Assembly (NCBI GenBank): GCA_900316245.1
Contig: ONCE01000007.1
Span: 62,001-126,000, forward strand
DNA: 64,000 nucleotides
Origin: an uncultured Bacteroidales bacterium
Lineage (GTDB): Bacteria > Bacteroidota > Bacteroidia > Bacteroidales > UBA932
Direction of reading: 5' to 3'
Part shown: one piece after another, positions 10,204 through 18,721 of the stretch
How the letters are laid out: the number at the start of each line of letters is the position of its first letter
How positions within the stretch are numbered: position 1 is the first letter of the stretch
Made by a program: the position numbers and the translations under genes
Notes under the pieces: model-generated
Seen by the model: the letters and a program-made list of their open reading frames with translations, nothing else
What the model was told of the DNA's origin: nothing
Databases searched by the model: none

Positions 10204-10893
10204 TTAGAGTTGTACTACGCCTTTGAAATAGCGGTACAGGGACATACGGGCTTCCGGCGAAAGCGGCGTACGGAAGCATACGGTGGATACTTCCGGATTA
10301 AGCTGCAGTTGCTTGAGCCCCAGGAAGAGGAAGTACTGGGCGGTGGTGAAGTCTGCCGCCTGGAACACATTGGCCAGACGGAGGCTCTTGCCCTGGGCAA
10401 TGACCAGGTGCAGGTAGCCGTCTGCCCAAGAGGCTACTATCTTATTATAATCCGCAAGGGTCTCCAACTGCCGGAGCAGGAAATACATCTCCGGCAAGAC
10501 GCGCACCGGTTCTCCCGACAGGGGCAGTACGGTCTGGGCTATCACCTTGGAGAGAGACTCCCCGATGGAGTTGCTGTACACCAGCACGGAAGCCAGGGAA
10601 GGAATGGGAACGGTTTCCACGAAATCTCCTTCTTCCAGGGTGCAGACCTCTCCCAGGGCGGCGCGGGCCGTCTGGGGGTTGAAAAACACTTCCGGAACCA
10701 GGCACATCTTGGGCGTCAGGAGCGAAACGGCCACCTGCTCATAGCGGCGCTGGAATTCCGGGGTGGTGAAAAGGTGCTCCGCGCCTATCCAGTCGGATAC
10801 GCGGAGCCCTTCGGGGGTATGCACCTTAAAAGAATATCCACTCAAGGAGACTTGAATGGATATCCCTGTAAATGACGTGTTGGAGTGTTCCAT
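10204..10893 (-). CDS. DUF3822 family protein
   Basis: A 229-residue protein resembling DUF3822, a Bacteroidota-restricted family adjacent to rsmD. The fold is proposed in the literature to be actin/ASKHA-like from structure prediction; that is not visible here. No signal peptide or membrane segment is present, so it is cytoplasmic. Nine bases separate it from the upstream membrane-anchored gene and ten from rsmD, implying a single transcript. Function unknown. Confidence 0.75.
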   Translation of the reverse strand: MEHSNTSFTGISIQVSLSGYSFKVHTPEGLRVSDWIGAEHLFTTPEFQRRYEQVAVSLLTPKMCLVPEVFFNPQTARAALGEVCTLEEGDFVETVPIPSLASVLVYSNSIGESLSKVIAQTVLPLSGEPVRVLPEMYFLLRQLETLADYNKIVASWADGYLHLVIAQGKSLRLANVFQAADFTTAQYFLFLGLKQLQLNPEVSTVCFRTPLSPEARMSLYRYFKGVVQL

Positions 10894-10902
10894 AACGGAA
10901 GA

Positions 10903-11607
10903 TTACTCCCAGTTGCCGGCGTTGTTGTTAGGAGCGGTCACGCTACCCACCTGCAGACCTTCGTACTTGTTCTGGTCTCTACGCTCGGCGTCCAGGTTGA
11001 TGCGCAGCTGGTTGTCCAGTCCCTTGCAGAGAGCCTTGTAAGGCATACGGGCCTCGAACAGAGGAACATTCACACCGGATACCAGCTTGATGGTGCTTTC
11101 CATTTCGGTCTTCTGGCCACCGGAGAACGGGATGTAGGCCAGGGAGTCGATGTTGAAATCCGGGCGGTTGTTGAAGAGGGTATCCTTCACGGGAACCTGG
11201 GAGGTCACAGAATACACAACGGGGGTGCCCTTCTTGTAGGCTTCCTGCAGCAGGTTCATGATCTGCTCCTTGGTAGCCTTCTTGCCGGCGGCCTTCTTGA
11301 TGGCCTCGGTGTTGGCAACGGCGATGGAGTCATCCATGGAGCCAATCTGCATCACGATAGCCATCTTACCACCCTCGTAGAACATTTTGAGGGAGTCTAC
11401 GGTGGGGCTGAAACGACCGGTTTCACTCTTGAAAGCGACCTGGAGGGTACGGATGTCTTTCAAACGCTGGATGGCTACCTGGGAACGGGCGGCAACCTCT
11501 TTGTTGAACTTAACCGGCTTCTGTACACTTCTTACAGTGAGCCAGACAAGGAGAACGATAAGGGCTGCCAGGGCGCACTCAACTGCGATTTTGACTGATT
11601 TGTTCAT
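10903..11607 (-). CDS. Conserved membrane-anchored protein of unknown function
   Basis: 234 residues with one N-terminal transmembrane helix (about residues 8-26) and a soluble, probably periplasmic, remainder. After the helix comes a segment with the pattern RSQVAIQRLKDIRTLQVAF...TGRFSPTVDSL. This recalls the helix-plus-loop start of type II secretion pseudopilins, although no prepilin peptidase site precedes the helix. I do not recognise a named family. It is first in the operon with DUF3822, rsmD and cstA; a TAACTTTG box at 11642-11649 may drive it. Confidence 0.7.
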   Translation of the reverse strand: MNKSVKIAVECALAALIVLLVWLTVRSVQKPVKFNKEVAARSQVAIQRLKDIRTLQVAFKSETGRFSPTVDSLKMFYEGGKMAIVMQIGSMDDSIAVANTEAIKKAAGKKATKEQIMNLLQEAYKKGTPVVYSVTSQVPVKDTLFNNRPDFNIDSLAYIPFSGGQKTEMESTIKLVSGVNVPLFEARMPYKALCKGLDNQLRINLDAERRDQNKYEGLQVGSVTAPNNNAGNWE

Positions 11608-11641
11608 TATTCTAGTGTTTTATAATTTTCCAAACTTCCGA

Positions 11642-11690
11642 CAAAGTTAAAAAAATGATTTCTCAAAAGCAATAATCTTTTGTAAATTTG
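11642..11690. promoter_or_regulatory. Divergent -7 boxes between the membrane protein and DHH genes
   Basis: TAACTTTG on the minus strand at 11642-11649 is 34 bases from the ATG at 11607. TAAATTTG on the plus strand at 11683-11690 is 20 bases from the ATG at 11711. Both match TAnnTTTG; -33 boxes are weak. The region is AT-rich compared with its surroundings. Confidence 0.5.
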
Positions 11691-11710
11691 CCATCGCATT
11701 TAGTACTGCA

Positions 11711-12730
11711 ATGCCAATTCTTACTCAGGAAAAGATTCATAGCCTCCAGGCAATGCTGAAAGCCGCCTCCAGGGTGGTCGTGCTGGGTCATATCCACCCG
11801 GACGGAGACGCCTTGGGCTCCACCACCGCCATGGCCCTTTTCCTGAAAGAGAAACTGGGGAAGGAAGTGGCCTGCGTGCTGCCGGACACCCCTCCCGGGA
11901 ACCTGCATTTCATCCTGGCTCCCGCCATCCCCTACCACTGCTACGACGCAGCCCCCAACGCCGCCGTCGAGGCGGTAGAAAAGGCCGATCTGATCATCCT
12001 CCAGGACTGCAACGCCTTCAACCGCACGGAGGGCCTGGAAGAGCCGCTCAAGGCCTCTTCGGCCAAGAAAATTCTCATTGACCACCACCTGAATCCGGAT
12101 TCAAACGCCTTCCATCTGGTCTTCTCCACCGCGGAGATTTCCTCCACCTGCGAGTTGCTGTACTGGATTCTGAAGGAAGCCGGCTGGCAGCCCGACGCCC
12201 TCATTGGCTCGCCGCTCCTGGCCGGAATGACCACCGACACCAACAACTTTGCCAACTCGGTGTTCCCGTCCACTTTCCGGATGGCCTCCGAGCTCCTGGC
12301 CGCCGGGGTGGACCGCGAAGCCATCCTGGAAAAGCTCTACTGGTGCTACCGGGACAACCGGGTGCGCGTGATGGGCTATATGCAGAACGAAGGCCTGCAC
12401 ATCCTTCCTAACGGCGCCGCCTATATGATCCTTACCAAGGACATCCAGCAGCGCTTCGACATCCGGGAAGGAGAAACCGAAGGCCTGGTGAACATTCCCC
12501 TGAGCGTGGAAAGCGTACGGCTGAGCCTGCTGGCCAAGGAAGACCAGGGGCATTTTCGCATATCAGTCCGCTCCAAGCGGGGCACATCGGCCCAGAATCT
12601 GGCCCGCCAGTACTTCCACGGCGGAGGACACGAGAACGCCGCCGGAGGAAAGATCCTGCCGGAGGACTTCTCCCCCGCCCAGGGCATCCAAGCCTATGTC
12701 GAACAAATTTTGAAAGCTTTCCTGGGATGA
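11711..12730 (+). CDS. DHH-family phosphoesterase, NrnA-like oligoribonuclease/pAp phosphatase
   Basis: 339 residues with DHH domain motifs GHIHPDGDALGS near residue 28, LQDCN near residue 97 and the signature IDHHLNPDS near residue 121, then a C-terminal DHHA1 domain ending in the substrate-binding HGGGHENAAGG. This is the architecture of NrnA, which degrades nano-RNAs and dephosphorylates 3'-phosphoadenosine 5'-phosphate using manganese. Full length for the family and cytoplasmic. Its stop overlaps the next start by four bases (ATGA), so it is co-transcribed with the lipoprotein genes that follow. Confidence 0.9.
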   Translation: MPILTQEKIHSLQAMLKAASRVVVLGHIHPDGDALGSTTAMALFLKEKLGKEVACVLPDTPPGNLHFILAPAIPYHCYDAAPNAAVEAVEKADLIILQDCNAFNRTEGLEEPLKASSAKKILIDHHLNPDSNAFHLVFSTAEISSTCELLYWILKEAGWQPDALIGSPLLAGMTTDTNNFANSVFPSTFRMASELLAAGVDREAILEKLYWCYRDNRVRVMGYMQNEGLHILPNGAAYMILTKDIQQRFDIREGETEGLVNIPLSVESVRLSLLAKEDQGHFRISVRSKRGTSAQNLARQYFHGGGHENAAGGKILPEDFSPAQGIQAYVEQILKAFLG

Positions 12731-13299
12731 AGAAAGGAACCCTCATACTCCTGCTCCTGACGCTTATGATGCTCCTGGCGGCCTGCAACAAGCAGGCGCT
12801 GCAGCAAACCTATGACAAGCAGATCACCAACATCGAGAGCTTTATCCAGAACCTTCTGAAACAAGACCCTTACGCCACGCTGGTCAAGAAGCAGGAAGGC
12901 ATCTACCGCATCAACCTGCACGACACGCTGGACCTGGAGACGCCCCGCACGGACTCCCTGGAATGGGGCGGACAGGTGGCCCTCTACTATGCCTGCTTCA
13001 CCCTTACCAGTACCAGCCTGAGCAGTTCTAACCTGGTGGCCACCAACCTCCTGGAACTGGCCGAGGAAGCCAAATGGAACCTCACGGACCCGAGCATTTT
13101 TAAACTGGATACGCTCCGGTTGGACAACTCCCTGGTACCCGGGCTGGCCGAAGGCCTCAAAGGCGTTCAGCCCCTGGATGAGGGCTATGTCCTCTTTACC
13201 GGAAAATATGGATTCGGAAAAACCGAGCGAGGCACGATTCCTGCAAGAAGTGCCCTGGCTTATTATTTTTGGATAGAAAACATCAGCAATGAAGACTAA
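12727..13299 (+). CDS. Reduced FKBP-type lipoprotein
   Basis: 190 residues with a lipoprotein signal (lipobox LLAAC, Cys20). The C-terminal GKYGFGKTERGTIPARSAL matches the last strands of FKBP-type peptidyl-prolyl isomerases, and LVPGLAEGLKGVQPLDEG matches the segment before them. The normal catalytic aromatic positions and the first half of an FKBP domain are not recognisable. It probably acts as a periplasmic or outer-membrane chaperone-like protein with no isomerase activity. It overlaps the following two-domain FKBP gene by 11 bases. Confidence 0.7.
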   Translation: MKKGTLILLLLTLMMLLAACNKQALQQTYDKQITNIESFIQNLLKQDPYATLVKKQEGIYRINLHDTLDLETPRTDSLEWGGQVALYYACFTLTSTSLSSSNLVATNLLELAEEAKWNLTDPSIFKLDTLRLDNSLVPGLAEGLKGVQPLDEGYVLFTGKYGFGKTERGTIPARSALAYYFWIENISNED

Positions 13300-14326
13300 A
13301 TATCTCTTACTCGCAGTTTTGGGCTTCTCCGCCTGGGGATGCGCCCAGGAAAATCTCCCTTCTACCGGAGAAACGGCCAAGCAATACCTGAGTCTCTGGA
13401 TGGAGAAATACCATCCCGGCATTTCCCCCACCTCGGCCGGCCTGTACATTCTGGAAGACCAGCCCGGCACCGGAGACCTCTGGAATTACGAAAACGATTA
13501 CGTCTACGTGGACGTGACCGTGAAAAACCTCAACGGAACCGTCTCCTCCACCACGGACGAATCCCTGTCCAATCAGCTGGGCACCTATGTAGAAGGCAAT
13601 TACTACGGCCCCCGTTTCCAGGCCGTGGGAGAAGGCCACAGCTATGCCGGCTTTGACGCACTTCTGGACGGTATGAAAGTGGGCGGAAAACGCGAAGCCG
13701 TGGTCCCTGCCTGGATGCTTACCACCGCCCGCTTCAACACGCAGCAGGAATACATCAATGCCTCCAGCATCTCTTCTTCCCTGATCTACAGCGTCACGCT
13801 GAGAGGACAGGCCGATGACGTTTCGGCCGTAGAGAAAGACAGCCTTACCCGTTACGTAAACAGGCACTTCGGCCCGGTGGCTCCTACCGTATACGATACG
13901 GACAAGGAGAATGACGGCACCTTCTATTTTATCAGCGATGCCAGTTCCCACTCCCAGCAGGAGCCGCGCACGGAAACTTCCAACGCCACCATCAACTACA
14001 CCGGCCGGCTTCTGAACGGCCAGGTCTTTGACACCACCATCGAGAAAGTGGCCAAGGACGCCGGTATCTACAAATCCTCCAGGAGCTATGCTCCCGTGAG
14101 CATCACCTTCTCCTCCAAATGGGACGGCATTTCGATGAGCGGCAGTTCTTCGCTCATCAACGGTTTCAAGGGAGGTCTCTATCTTATGAAGTATGAAGGA
14201 GAGAAGGCCGTGGTCGTATTCACCTCCGCCCACGGTTACACCACCAACGGAAGCGGTGACAACATTCCCGCCTGGTCTCCCCTGCAGTTTGAACTGGAAC
14301 TGGTCTCCATAGAAAATCTGGAGTAG
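13289..14326 (+). CDS. Two-domain FKBP-type peptidyl-prolyl isomerase lipoprotein
   Basis: 345 residues, lipoprotein signal with Cys18 in SAWGCAQ. Two FKBP-like modules follow. The first spans about residues 60-170 and includes YAGFDALLDGMKVGGKREAVVPAWM. The second spans about 215-345 and includes INYTGRLLNGQVFDTTIEK and GFKGGLYLMKYEGEKAVVVFTSAHGY. Such proteins assist folding of secreted or outer-membrane proteins in Bacteroidota. It is in the chain DHH, FKBP, FKBP, MATE with overlaps or gaps of 0-3 bases. Confidence 0.8.
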   Translation: MKTKYLLLAVLGFSAWGCAQENLPSTGETAKQYLSLWMEKYHPGISPTSAGLYILEDQPGTGDLWNYENDYVYVDVTVKNLNGTVSSTTDESLSNQLGTYVEGNYYGPRFQAVGEGHSYAGFDALLDGMKVGGKREAVVPAWMLTTARFNTQQEYINASSISSSLIYSVTLRGQADDVSAVEKDSLTRYVNRHFGPVAPTVYDTDKENDGTFYFISDASSHSQQEPRTETSNATINYTGRLLNGQVFDTTIEKVAKDAGIYKSSRSYAPVSITFSSKWDGISMSGSSSLINGFKGGLYLMKYEGEKAVVVFTSAHGYTTNGSGDNIPAWSPLQFELELVSIENLE

Positions 14327-14329
14327 CCT

Positions 14330-15730
14330 ATGGGAGGAAGCAACGTCCCTACCGAGTTGGGCACCAAGCCCATCAACGCACTTATCAGGCAGTACGCTGT
14401 TCCTGGCATCATAGCCATGACAGCGTCTTCCTTGTATAATATGGTGGACAGCATCTACATCGGCCATATCGCCAATGTGGGTTCCCTTTCCATCGCCGGT
14501 CTGGCCGTCACGTTTCCCCTGATGAACATCTCCACGGCCTTAGGCACCCTGGTGGGCGTAGGCGCTGCTACCATGATCTCCGTCCTGCTGGGCCAAAAGA
14601 ACTATCCCGTGGCCCGCAAGGTCCTGTGCAACGAGGTAACCCTCAACATCATCACGGGTCTCCTCTTCACCCTGGTCACCTTGCTGTGGATGGATCCCAT
14701 CCTGCGCTTCTTCGGCGCTTCCGACGCCACGCTGCCGTTTGCCCGGCAGTATATGACCATCATCGCCATAGGCAATGCCGTCACGCATCTGTACTTCGGC
14801 CTGAACTCCGTTGTCCGAGCCTCCGGCAATCCCAAACTGGCTATGGGGCTCACGCTGTTTACCGTGTTCTCCAACGCCGTCCTGGACCCCATCTTCATCT
14901 TTGTGCTGGATATGGGCATCCAAGGCGCGGCCATAGCCACGGTCCTCTGCCAGTTTATGTCCCTGTGCTATACGATGTGGTACTTCCTCAACCCCAATCG
15001 TTTCCTGCACCTTCCCCGCTCCCTCAAGCTCTTCCGCATTGACTGGAAGATTGCCAAGGACTCCCTCGCCATCGGCCTGGGTCCGTTCTTGATGAACCTT
15101 GCCAGCTGCATCGTGGTGCTGTTCATCAACCAGCAGCTGCTCCGTTGGGGTGGAGACCTGGCCATCGGAGCCTACGGCATCGTAAACCGCATCGTGTTCC
15201 TCTTCGTAATGATTGTGATGGGCTTCAACCAGGGTATGCAGCCTATCGCCGGTTACAATTACGGCGCCCGCCAGTACGGCCGCGTACGGGAAGTTTATGT
15301 CAAGACCGCCGGCTGGGCCACGCTGGTCACCTTCCTGGGATTCGTGGTTTCCGAGTTCCTGGCCGTCCCTACCGTAGAGATCTTCACCAACGACCCGGTG
15401 CTCATAGACAAAGCCGCACAGGGTCTCCAGAAAATGAATATCGTGTTCCCCATCGTGGGTTTCCAGATGGTGACCACCAACCTCTTCCAGTGCCTGGGCA
15501 TGGTCAAGAAGTCCATCTTCCTGTCCCTGTCCCGGCAGCTCCTTTTCCTGTTACCGTGCATCTACATCCTTCCTCCCCTCCTGGAGTCCGAGGTAGGTGT
15601 CTGGTACAGTTTCCCCATCTCCGATACCATTGCCGCCATCATCACGGCCATCCTGGCTGTGGGACTGCTCAGGAAACTGGGACGGCTCAAGGACGGAGAC
15701 GATCCTTCCATCCTCGGAAGTCAGATTTAG
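14330..15730 (+). CDS. MATE family efflux transporter
   Basis: 466-residue inner-membrane protein with twelve predicted helices in two pseudo-symmetric halves. The N-terminal half has PGIIAMTASSLYNMVDSIYIG and the C-terminal half has YGARQYGRV after GFNQGMQPIAGYN, both typical of NorM/DinF-like MATE transporters. It exports cationic drugs or metabolites using H+ or Na+; substrate unknown. It starts 3 bases after the FKBP stop and is followed 14 bases later by the kinase-like gene. Confidence 0.92.
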   Translation: MGGSNVPTELGTKPINALIRQYAVPGIIAMTASSLYNMVDSIYIGHIANVGSLSIAGLAVTFPLMNISTALGTLVGVGAATMISVLLGQKNYPVARKVLCNEVTLNIITGLLFTLVTLLWMDPILRFFGASDATLPFARQYMTIIAIGNAVTHLYFGLNSVVRASGNPKLAMGLTLFTVFSNAVLDPIFIFVLDMGIQGAAIATVLCQFMSLCYTMWYFLNPNRFLHLPRSLKLFRIDWKIAKDSLAIGLGPFLMNLASCIVVLFINQQLLRWGGDLAIGAYGIVNRIVFLFVMIVMGFNQGMQPIAGYNYGARQYGRVREVYVKTAGWATLVTFLGFVVSEFLAVPTVEIFTNDPVLIDKAAQGLQKMNIVFPIVGFQMVTTNLFQCLGMVKKSIFLSLSRQLLFLLPCIYILPPLLESEVGVWYSFPISDTIAAIITAILAVGLLRKLGRLKDGDDPSILGSQI

Positions 15731-15744
15731 CCCCCTTCTAACCT

Positions 15745-16350
15745 ATGAGTACCATTATCAATGTAGGCCGAAGCTTTGGCAGTGGCGGTGGATTTGTAGG
15801 ACAAGCCATCGGTAAAAAACTGGGCATTCCGGTTTTCGACAACGAACTTATTTCCAAGGCCGCGGAAGAAAGCGGCTATTCCAAGAGCCTCTTTGCCAAG
15901 GGAGAGGAGAAAAGCCTGTTCTCCGTATCCAGTTTCTTTGCTTCGGGCCGATTGAGCTATCTGGACAACGGCTACGTGAACGACAATATGCTCTTCAACA
16001 TCCAGAGCGAGGTAATCCGCAACATCGCCGACAAGGGAGACGCCGTCATCATCGGCCGCTGCGCAGACTACATCCTGCGGGACCGCCCCTGCCTCAACGT
16101 CTTTGTAGGAGGTCCGGAAGAGTACCGCATCCGCCGGCTGGTGGAAAACGAGCATCTGACACCCGAAGAAGCCGAAAAACTGATGCGCCGCAAAGACCGC
16201 ACCCGTGAAACGTATTACAATTACTATACGTTCGGGGCCTGGGGACTGGCTTCCAATTACCACCTCTGCGTGGACAGTTCCATCCTGGGTATCGAAGGAA
16301 CCGCCGACTACATCATTGACTTCGGCCGCCGGGCCGGTCTCATCAAGTGA
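15745..16350 (+). CDS. Cytidylate-kinase-like family protein
   Basis: 201 residues with a Bacteroidota version of the cytidylate-kinase-like fold. A glycine-rich loop GRSFGSGGGFVGQAIGKKLG at residues 8-27 replaces a canonical P-loop; it is followed by the FDNELISKAAEESG segment, GRCADYILRDRP, and RKDRTRETYYNYYTFGAWG near residue 150. The family is annotated by similarity to CMP kinase, but its real substrate is uncertain and a housekeeping cmk would be elsewhere. The stop codon overlaps the GTG start of the serine hydrolase gene by 4 bases. Confidence 0.82.
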   Translation: MSTIINVGRSFGSGGGFVGQAIGKKLGIPVFDNELISKAAEESGYSKSLFAKGEEKSLFSVSSFFASGRLSYLDNGYVNDNMLFNIQSEVIRNIADKGDAVIIGRCADYILRDRPCLNVFVGGPEEYRIRRLVENEHLTPEEAEKLMRRKDRTRETYYNYYTFGAWGLASNYHLCVDSSILGIEGTADYIIDFGRRAGLIK

Positions 16351-17648
16351 GGCTGGGACGGCTCATACGCTGGATTCTCCCCCTGGTGATCCTCCAGGTG
16401 GCGGGCTGCTGGCTGTATCTTCGCGGCCAGGGTGAGAAGGCTTTGGAGCCGCTCCCCGAAGCCCCCGAACCGGTCATTCCCGTGGACTGGGTGGAAGACC
16501 TCAACACCGCCATCGTCAACGACCTCTCCAACCTCCCGGCCATGGACCAGGTGGTAGACAGTTTTATGCGTTTCTGGTCCCTCAAGGGCGTATCCCTGGC
16601 CGTCGTGCGCAACGACTCCCTCCTCTACGCCCGCGGATACGGGAAGGCCGATCCGGCCACCCCTATGACCCCCGGCACCACCCTTCGCCTGGCCTCCGTT
16701 TCCAAGCTCCTCACCGCCATTGGCATTATGCGGCTGCAGGAACAGGGAAAGGTGTTTTTGGAGACCCCGGTCTTCGGCCCGTTCGGCATTCTCAACGAAT
16801 ACGACCGCTTCATAAGGGACGACAATTACTATCTGATGACGGTGGGACATCTGCTGCGCCACCAGGGCGGTTTCACCACCCGCGGCGGAGACGTGATGTT
16901 CTCTACCCAGAAGTTTATGCAGAAGCACGGCCTTTCCGAACCGCCGTCTTCGGAATTTCTGGTGCGCAAGGAAGTGGCCCGTCCCCTCCAGTTCGAGCCC
17001 GGAACCTCGCAGGAATACTCCAACTTCGGCTATCTGCTGCTCTCGATGATTATTGAGAAAGCGTCCGGAATGCCCTACGAGGAATTTATGCAGAAAGAGG
17101 TCTTTGAACCGGCCCACTGCCACGGTTTCCACCTGGGAGGAGACTACCTCCAGGACCGTCTTCCCGGAGAAAGCCGCTACTTTGTGCAGCCCGACGACCA
17201 ACCCGTGGTCTCCTTTGACGGCAAGTATGCATCGGCCCTCCGCTGCTATGGCGGCAACTATATTTCCGGCCTGTACGGCGCAGGCGGCTGGGTGGGTTCT
17301 ACCGTAGAACTGGCCCGCCTGGTGAGCGCCATCGACGGTGTGGGTCCGGTCCCGGACCTGCTGGATCCTTTCAGCGTGCGCCAGATGACCGTCTGGTACG
17401 ACGACGAAACCTACGGCCTGGGCTGGCTGGACTGCCGTCCCGACGGCGAATGGACCCGCACCGGTTCCTTTGCCGGGACATCGGCCCTAATCAAGAAATA
17501 CGCCGACGGGGAAATGTGGATTCTGGTCACCAACACCTCCACTTGGCGCGGATCCCGCTTCACGCGCAACACCGGAGCCCTCTGCTTCAATCTCCGAAGC
17601 AGATTCGACAGTCAGCTCCCCAAGAGGGATTTGTTCAGGAACAATTAA
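16347..17648 (+). CDS. Serine hydrolase, class C beta-lactamase/esterase family
   Basis: 433 residues. The GTG at 16347 is chosen because it overlaps the preceding TGA and gives a signal-anchor segment (about residues 6-24). The SxxK motif is SVSK near residue 119 and the tyrosine motif is YSN near 226. A C-terminal TGSFAGTSALI supplies the third active-site strand in place of KTG. This is the fold of class C beta-lactamases, esterases and D-aminopeptidases; a role in peptidoglycan or ester metabolism is likelier than antibiotic resistance. A Cys in the hydrophobic segment (VAGCWLY) could allow lipidation. It ends immediately against the convergent epimerase gene. Confidence 0.85.
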   Translation: MRLGRLIRWILPLVILQVAGCWLYLRGQGEKALEPLPEAPEPVIPVDWVEDLNTAIVNDLSNLPAMDQVVDSFMRFWSLKGVSLAVVRNDSLLYARGYGKADPATPMTPGTTLRLASVSKLLTAIGIMRLQEQGKVFLETPVFGPFGILNEYDRFIRDDNYYLMTVGHLLRHQGGFTTRGGDVMFSTQKFMQKHGLSEPPSSEFLVRKEVARPLQFEPGTSQEYSNFGYLLLSMIIEKASGMPYEEFMQKEVFEPAHCHGFHLGGDYLQDRLPGESRYFVQPDDQPVVSFDGKYASALRCYGGNYISGLYGAGGWVGSTVELARLVSAIDGVGPVPDLLDPFSVRQMTVWYDDETYGLGWLDCRPDGEWTRTGSFAGTSALIKKYADGEMWILVTNTSTWRGSRFTRNTGALCFNLRSRFDSQLPKRDLFRNN

Positions 17649-18719
17649 CTACTCTGCCCCAAACCGGTAAATGGTATTGGACCGGTAGGTTTGGGAAGGC
17701 GGCACCTCGATGGAAGGGAAGTTGGGGTGGTTGGTGGCGTCGGGCCAGGCCTGGGCTTCCAGGACCGCGGTGCTGTGGTAGGTGATCCGTTTTCCATTTT
17801 TACCGCTTTCGGTACCTCTGAAGAAATTGCCGCTATAGAACTGCAGGCCGGGCTGGTCCGTGATGATTTCCAAGGTGCGGCCGCTGACGGGATCTTTCAT
17901 CAGACACACGCTGCGGAGGCCTTCTCCGTCCAGGCACCAGTTGTGGTCGTATTTATAGTCTCCGATGGGGCGCGTCCAACGGAAATCGAACGGAGAACCA
18001 TCCACGGGGACAATTTCTCCGGTGGGAATGCCCAAAGAATCCACAGGCGTATAGGCCGATGCGTGGATGGTCATCAGGTACTCGTCAATGGCACCGTTGC
18101 CTTCTCCCCTCAGGCAGAAGAAAGGATGGTGAGTCACATTGAAGACGGTGCGCTTGTTGGTGGTGCCTTCAACGGCCACCTGGAAGTCTCCGTTGGAAAC
18201 GGAATAGGTAACCGTAAGGGTGCGGTTGCCGGGGAAGCCATCCAGGCCGTGGGGCAGCAGCAGGGACAGCGTGATAGAGGTATCCGTCTTGTCCTCCACG
18301 GTCCAGGCCCGCATATCTATGCCTTTGAAGCCCCCGTGCAAAGTATTGACGCCATAGTCATTGGCATCGGTATGCCACATCTCCCCTTCCATCTTGAAGG
18401 AAGCGTTGAGAATCCGGTTGGCCACCGGACCTACCATGGCGCCGAAGAAGCGCTCTCCAACCGGCTTTACATAGGCATCCAGGTTTCCGTGTCCCACCAC
18501 GATATCGGCGTATCTCCCGTTTTTGTCGGGGGTATACAGGGATACTACGCGGGCGCCGAAATTGGTTATCTGGACGGTAATATGATCACTCGCAATGGTG
18601 TACAGATCGATGGGCACACCATCCACTTCCCCCTGGAAGCCCTTGCGGGAAACCAGAGAAGGGAGGGAGCTGCAGGACAATGCGATTGCAGCCACACAGA
18701 GGGTTAAGAGCTTTCTCAT
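17649..18719 (-). CDS. Aldose 1-epimerase lipoprotein
   Basis: 356 residues, GalM fold, interconverting alpha and beta anomers of aldoses. The signal peptide ends in a lipobox (IALSC, Cys16), so the enzyme is secreted, unlike cytoplasmic GalM. Catalytic elements seen are the His of NTLHGGFKG, the His pair in NVTHHPFF, and a C-terminal Glu in STAVLEAQAWPDA; GPVANRI supplies the substrate-binding region. The open frame extends upstream to 19088 but that part is antisense to ettA; the ATG at 18719 begins the signal peptide. Two bases separate it from ettA upstream. Confidence 0.9.
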   Translation of the reverse strand: MRKLLTLCVAAIALSCSSLPSLVSRKGFQGEVDGVPIDLYTIASDHITVQITNFGARVVSLYTPDKNGRYADIVVGHGNLDAYVKPVGERFFGAMVGPVANRILNASFKMEGEMWHTDANDYGVNTLHGGFKGIDMRAWTVEDKTDTSITLSLLLPHGLDGFPGNRTLTVTYSVSNGDFQVAVEGTTNKRTVFNVTHHPFFCLRGEGNGAIDEYLMTIHASAYTPVDSLGIPTGEIVPVDGSPFDFRWTRPIGDYKYDHNWCLDGEGLRSVCLMKDPVSGRTLEIITDQPGLQFYSGNFFRGTESGKNGKRITYHSTAVLEAQAWPDATNHPNFPSIEVPPSQTYRSNTIYRFGAE

Positions 18720-18721
18720 AG

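Noticed and set aside
15745..16350. Assignment as the housekeeping cytidylate kinase cmk
   Set aside because: The glycine-rich loop and length match the separate cytidylate-kinase-like family, not canonical Cmk.
16347..17648. Serine hydrolase as an antibiotic-resistance beta-lactamase
   Set aside because: It lacks the KTG motif and other class C beta-lactamase features beyond SxxK and YxN, and sits in a housekeeping operon.
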